Assembly: GCF_027579695.1 (NCBI RefSeq)
Contig: NC_083590.1
Span: forward strand, 19,609,799 to 19,673,798
From: Neoarius graeffei
Lineage: Eukaryota; Chordata; Actinopteri; Siluriformes; Ariidae
Length of the DNA: 64,000 nucleotides
Direction of reading: 5' to 3'
The notes under the pieces are model-generated. The model saw only the letters and a list, made by a program, of their open reading frames with translations. It was not told the origin of the DNA and searched no databases. Shown one piece after another: positions 63,981 to 64,000 of this stretch (position 1 is its first letter; every line of letters begins with the position of its first letter). Position numbers and translations under genes: made by a program.

Positions 63981-64000
63981 TATATATTTTTTCTTTACCA

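Larger units (their letters stand above)
62061..64000 (-). other. smad4 upstream intron (partial)
   Basis: No MH1 exon (for example one encoding the VIYARLWRWPDL or CVNPYHYERV blocks) is present up to 64000. The segment holds the ~300 bp tandem repeat, a truncated Tc1-like MITE and a long hairpin, listed separately. Confidence 0.8.

Overview
The window is nuclear DNA of a ray-finned fish. The evidence is a vertebrate smad4 gene with canonical GT-AG introns and vertebrate exon lengths, many copies of a tRNA-headed teleost SINE, long CA/GATA/ATCC microsatellites, and nested hAT, Harbinger, Tc1-like, piggyBac-like, LINE and retroviral insertions. The species cannot be fixed from the sequence; a catfish or another teleost is possible.

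Host genes. Positions 44930-62060 (minus strand) hold eight coding exons of smad4, running from the end of the MH1 region through the linker and the whole MH2 domain to the stop codon. The MH1 exons must lie beyond 64000. Four MH2 exons (184, 169, 139 and 212 bp) have the lengths I recall for human SMAD4; the linker exons differ. A CpG-rich block at 6157-6530 is followed by a 34-bp candidate first coding exon on the minus strand (starting MAEIASLSPTY) of a gene that leaves the window on the left; I do not recognise it. A second promoter-like block sits at 28290-28500.

Layout. 1-4.3 kb: microsatellites, an ATCC array of 2.2 kb, and unassigned sequence. 4.3-9.1 kb: a Tc1-like MITE, three SINE copies (two head to head), the CpG island and a hAT relic. 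6.7-10.5 kb also carries a dispersed 13-15 bp motif (TCCTWTGGTGTGAC) that I cannot place. 10.7-22.7 kb: a composite satellite (GATA runs alternating with a ~35 bp unit) split by a class I-like endogenous retrovirus with a tRNA-Asn primer site; its 3' LTR is split by a 2.5 kb hAT transposon whose transposase has one visible stop. 22.7-28 kb: SINEs, one split by a hAT, and a twin-primed LINE fragment. 28.8-34 kb: a ~19-20 bp minisatellite split by a 3.8 kb non-LTR retrotransposon. 34-44.9 kb: MITEs of several families and a Harbinger element keeping only a Myb-like gene. 45-62 kb: smad4. Its 9.7 kb intron (50385-60099) consists almost entirely of a 36-bp minisatellite interrupted by two large hAT-type insertions that each carry nested insertions. 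62-64 kb: smad4 upstream intron with a ~300 bp tandem repeat and a long hairpin.

How it works together. Only smad4 (the common Smad of TGF-beta/BMP signalling) is a clearly functional gene here. Nearly everything else is repeat and transposon. The insertions can be ordered in time because many keep exact target-site duplications. I found no bacterial-type system, no CRISPR array and no stand-alone RNA gene.
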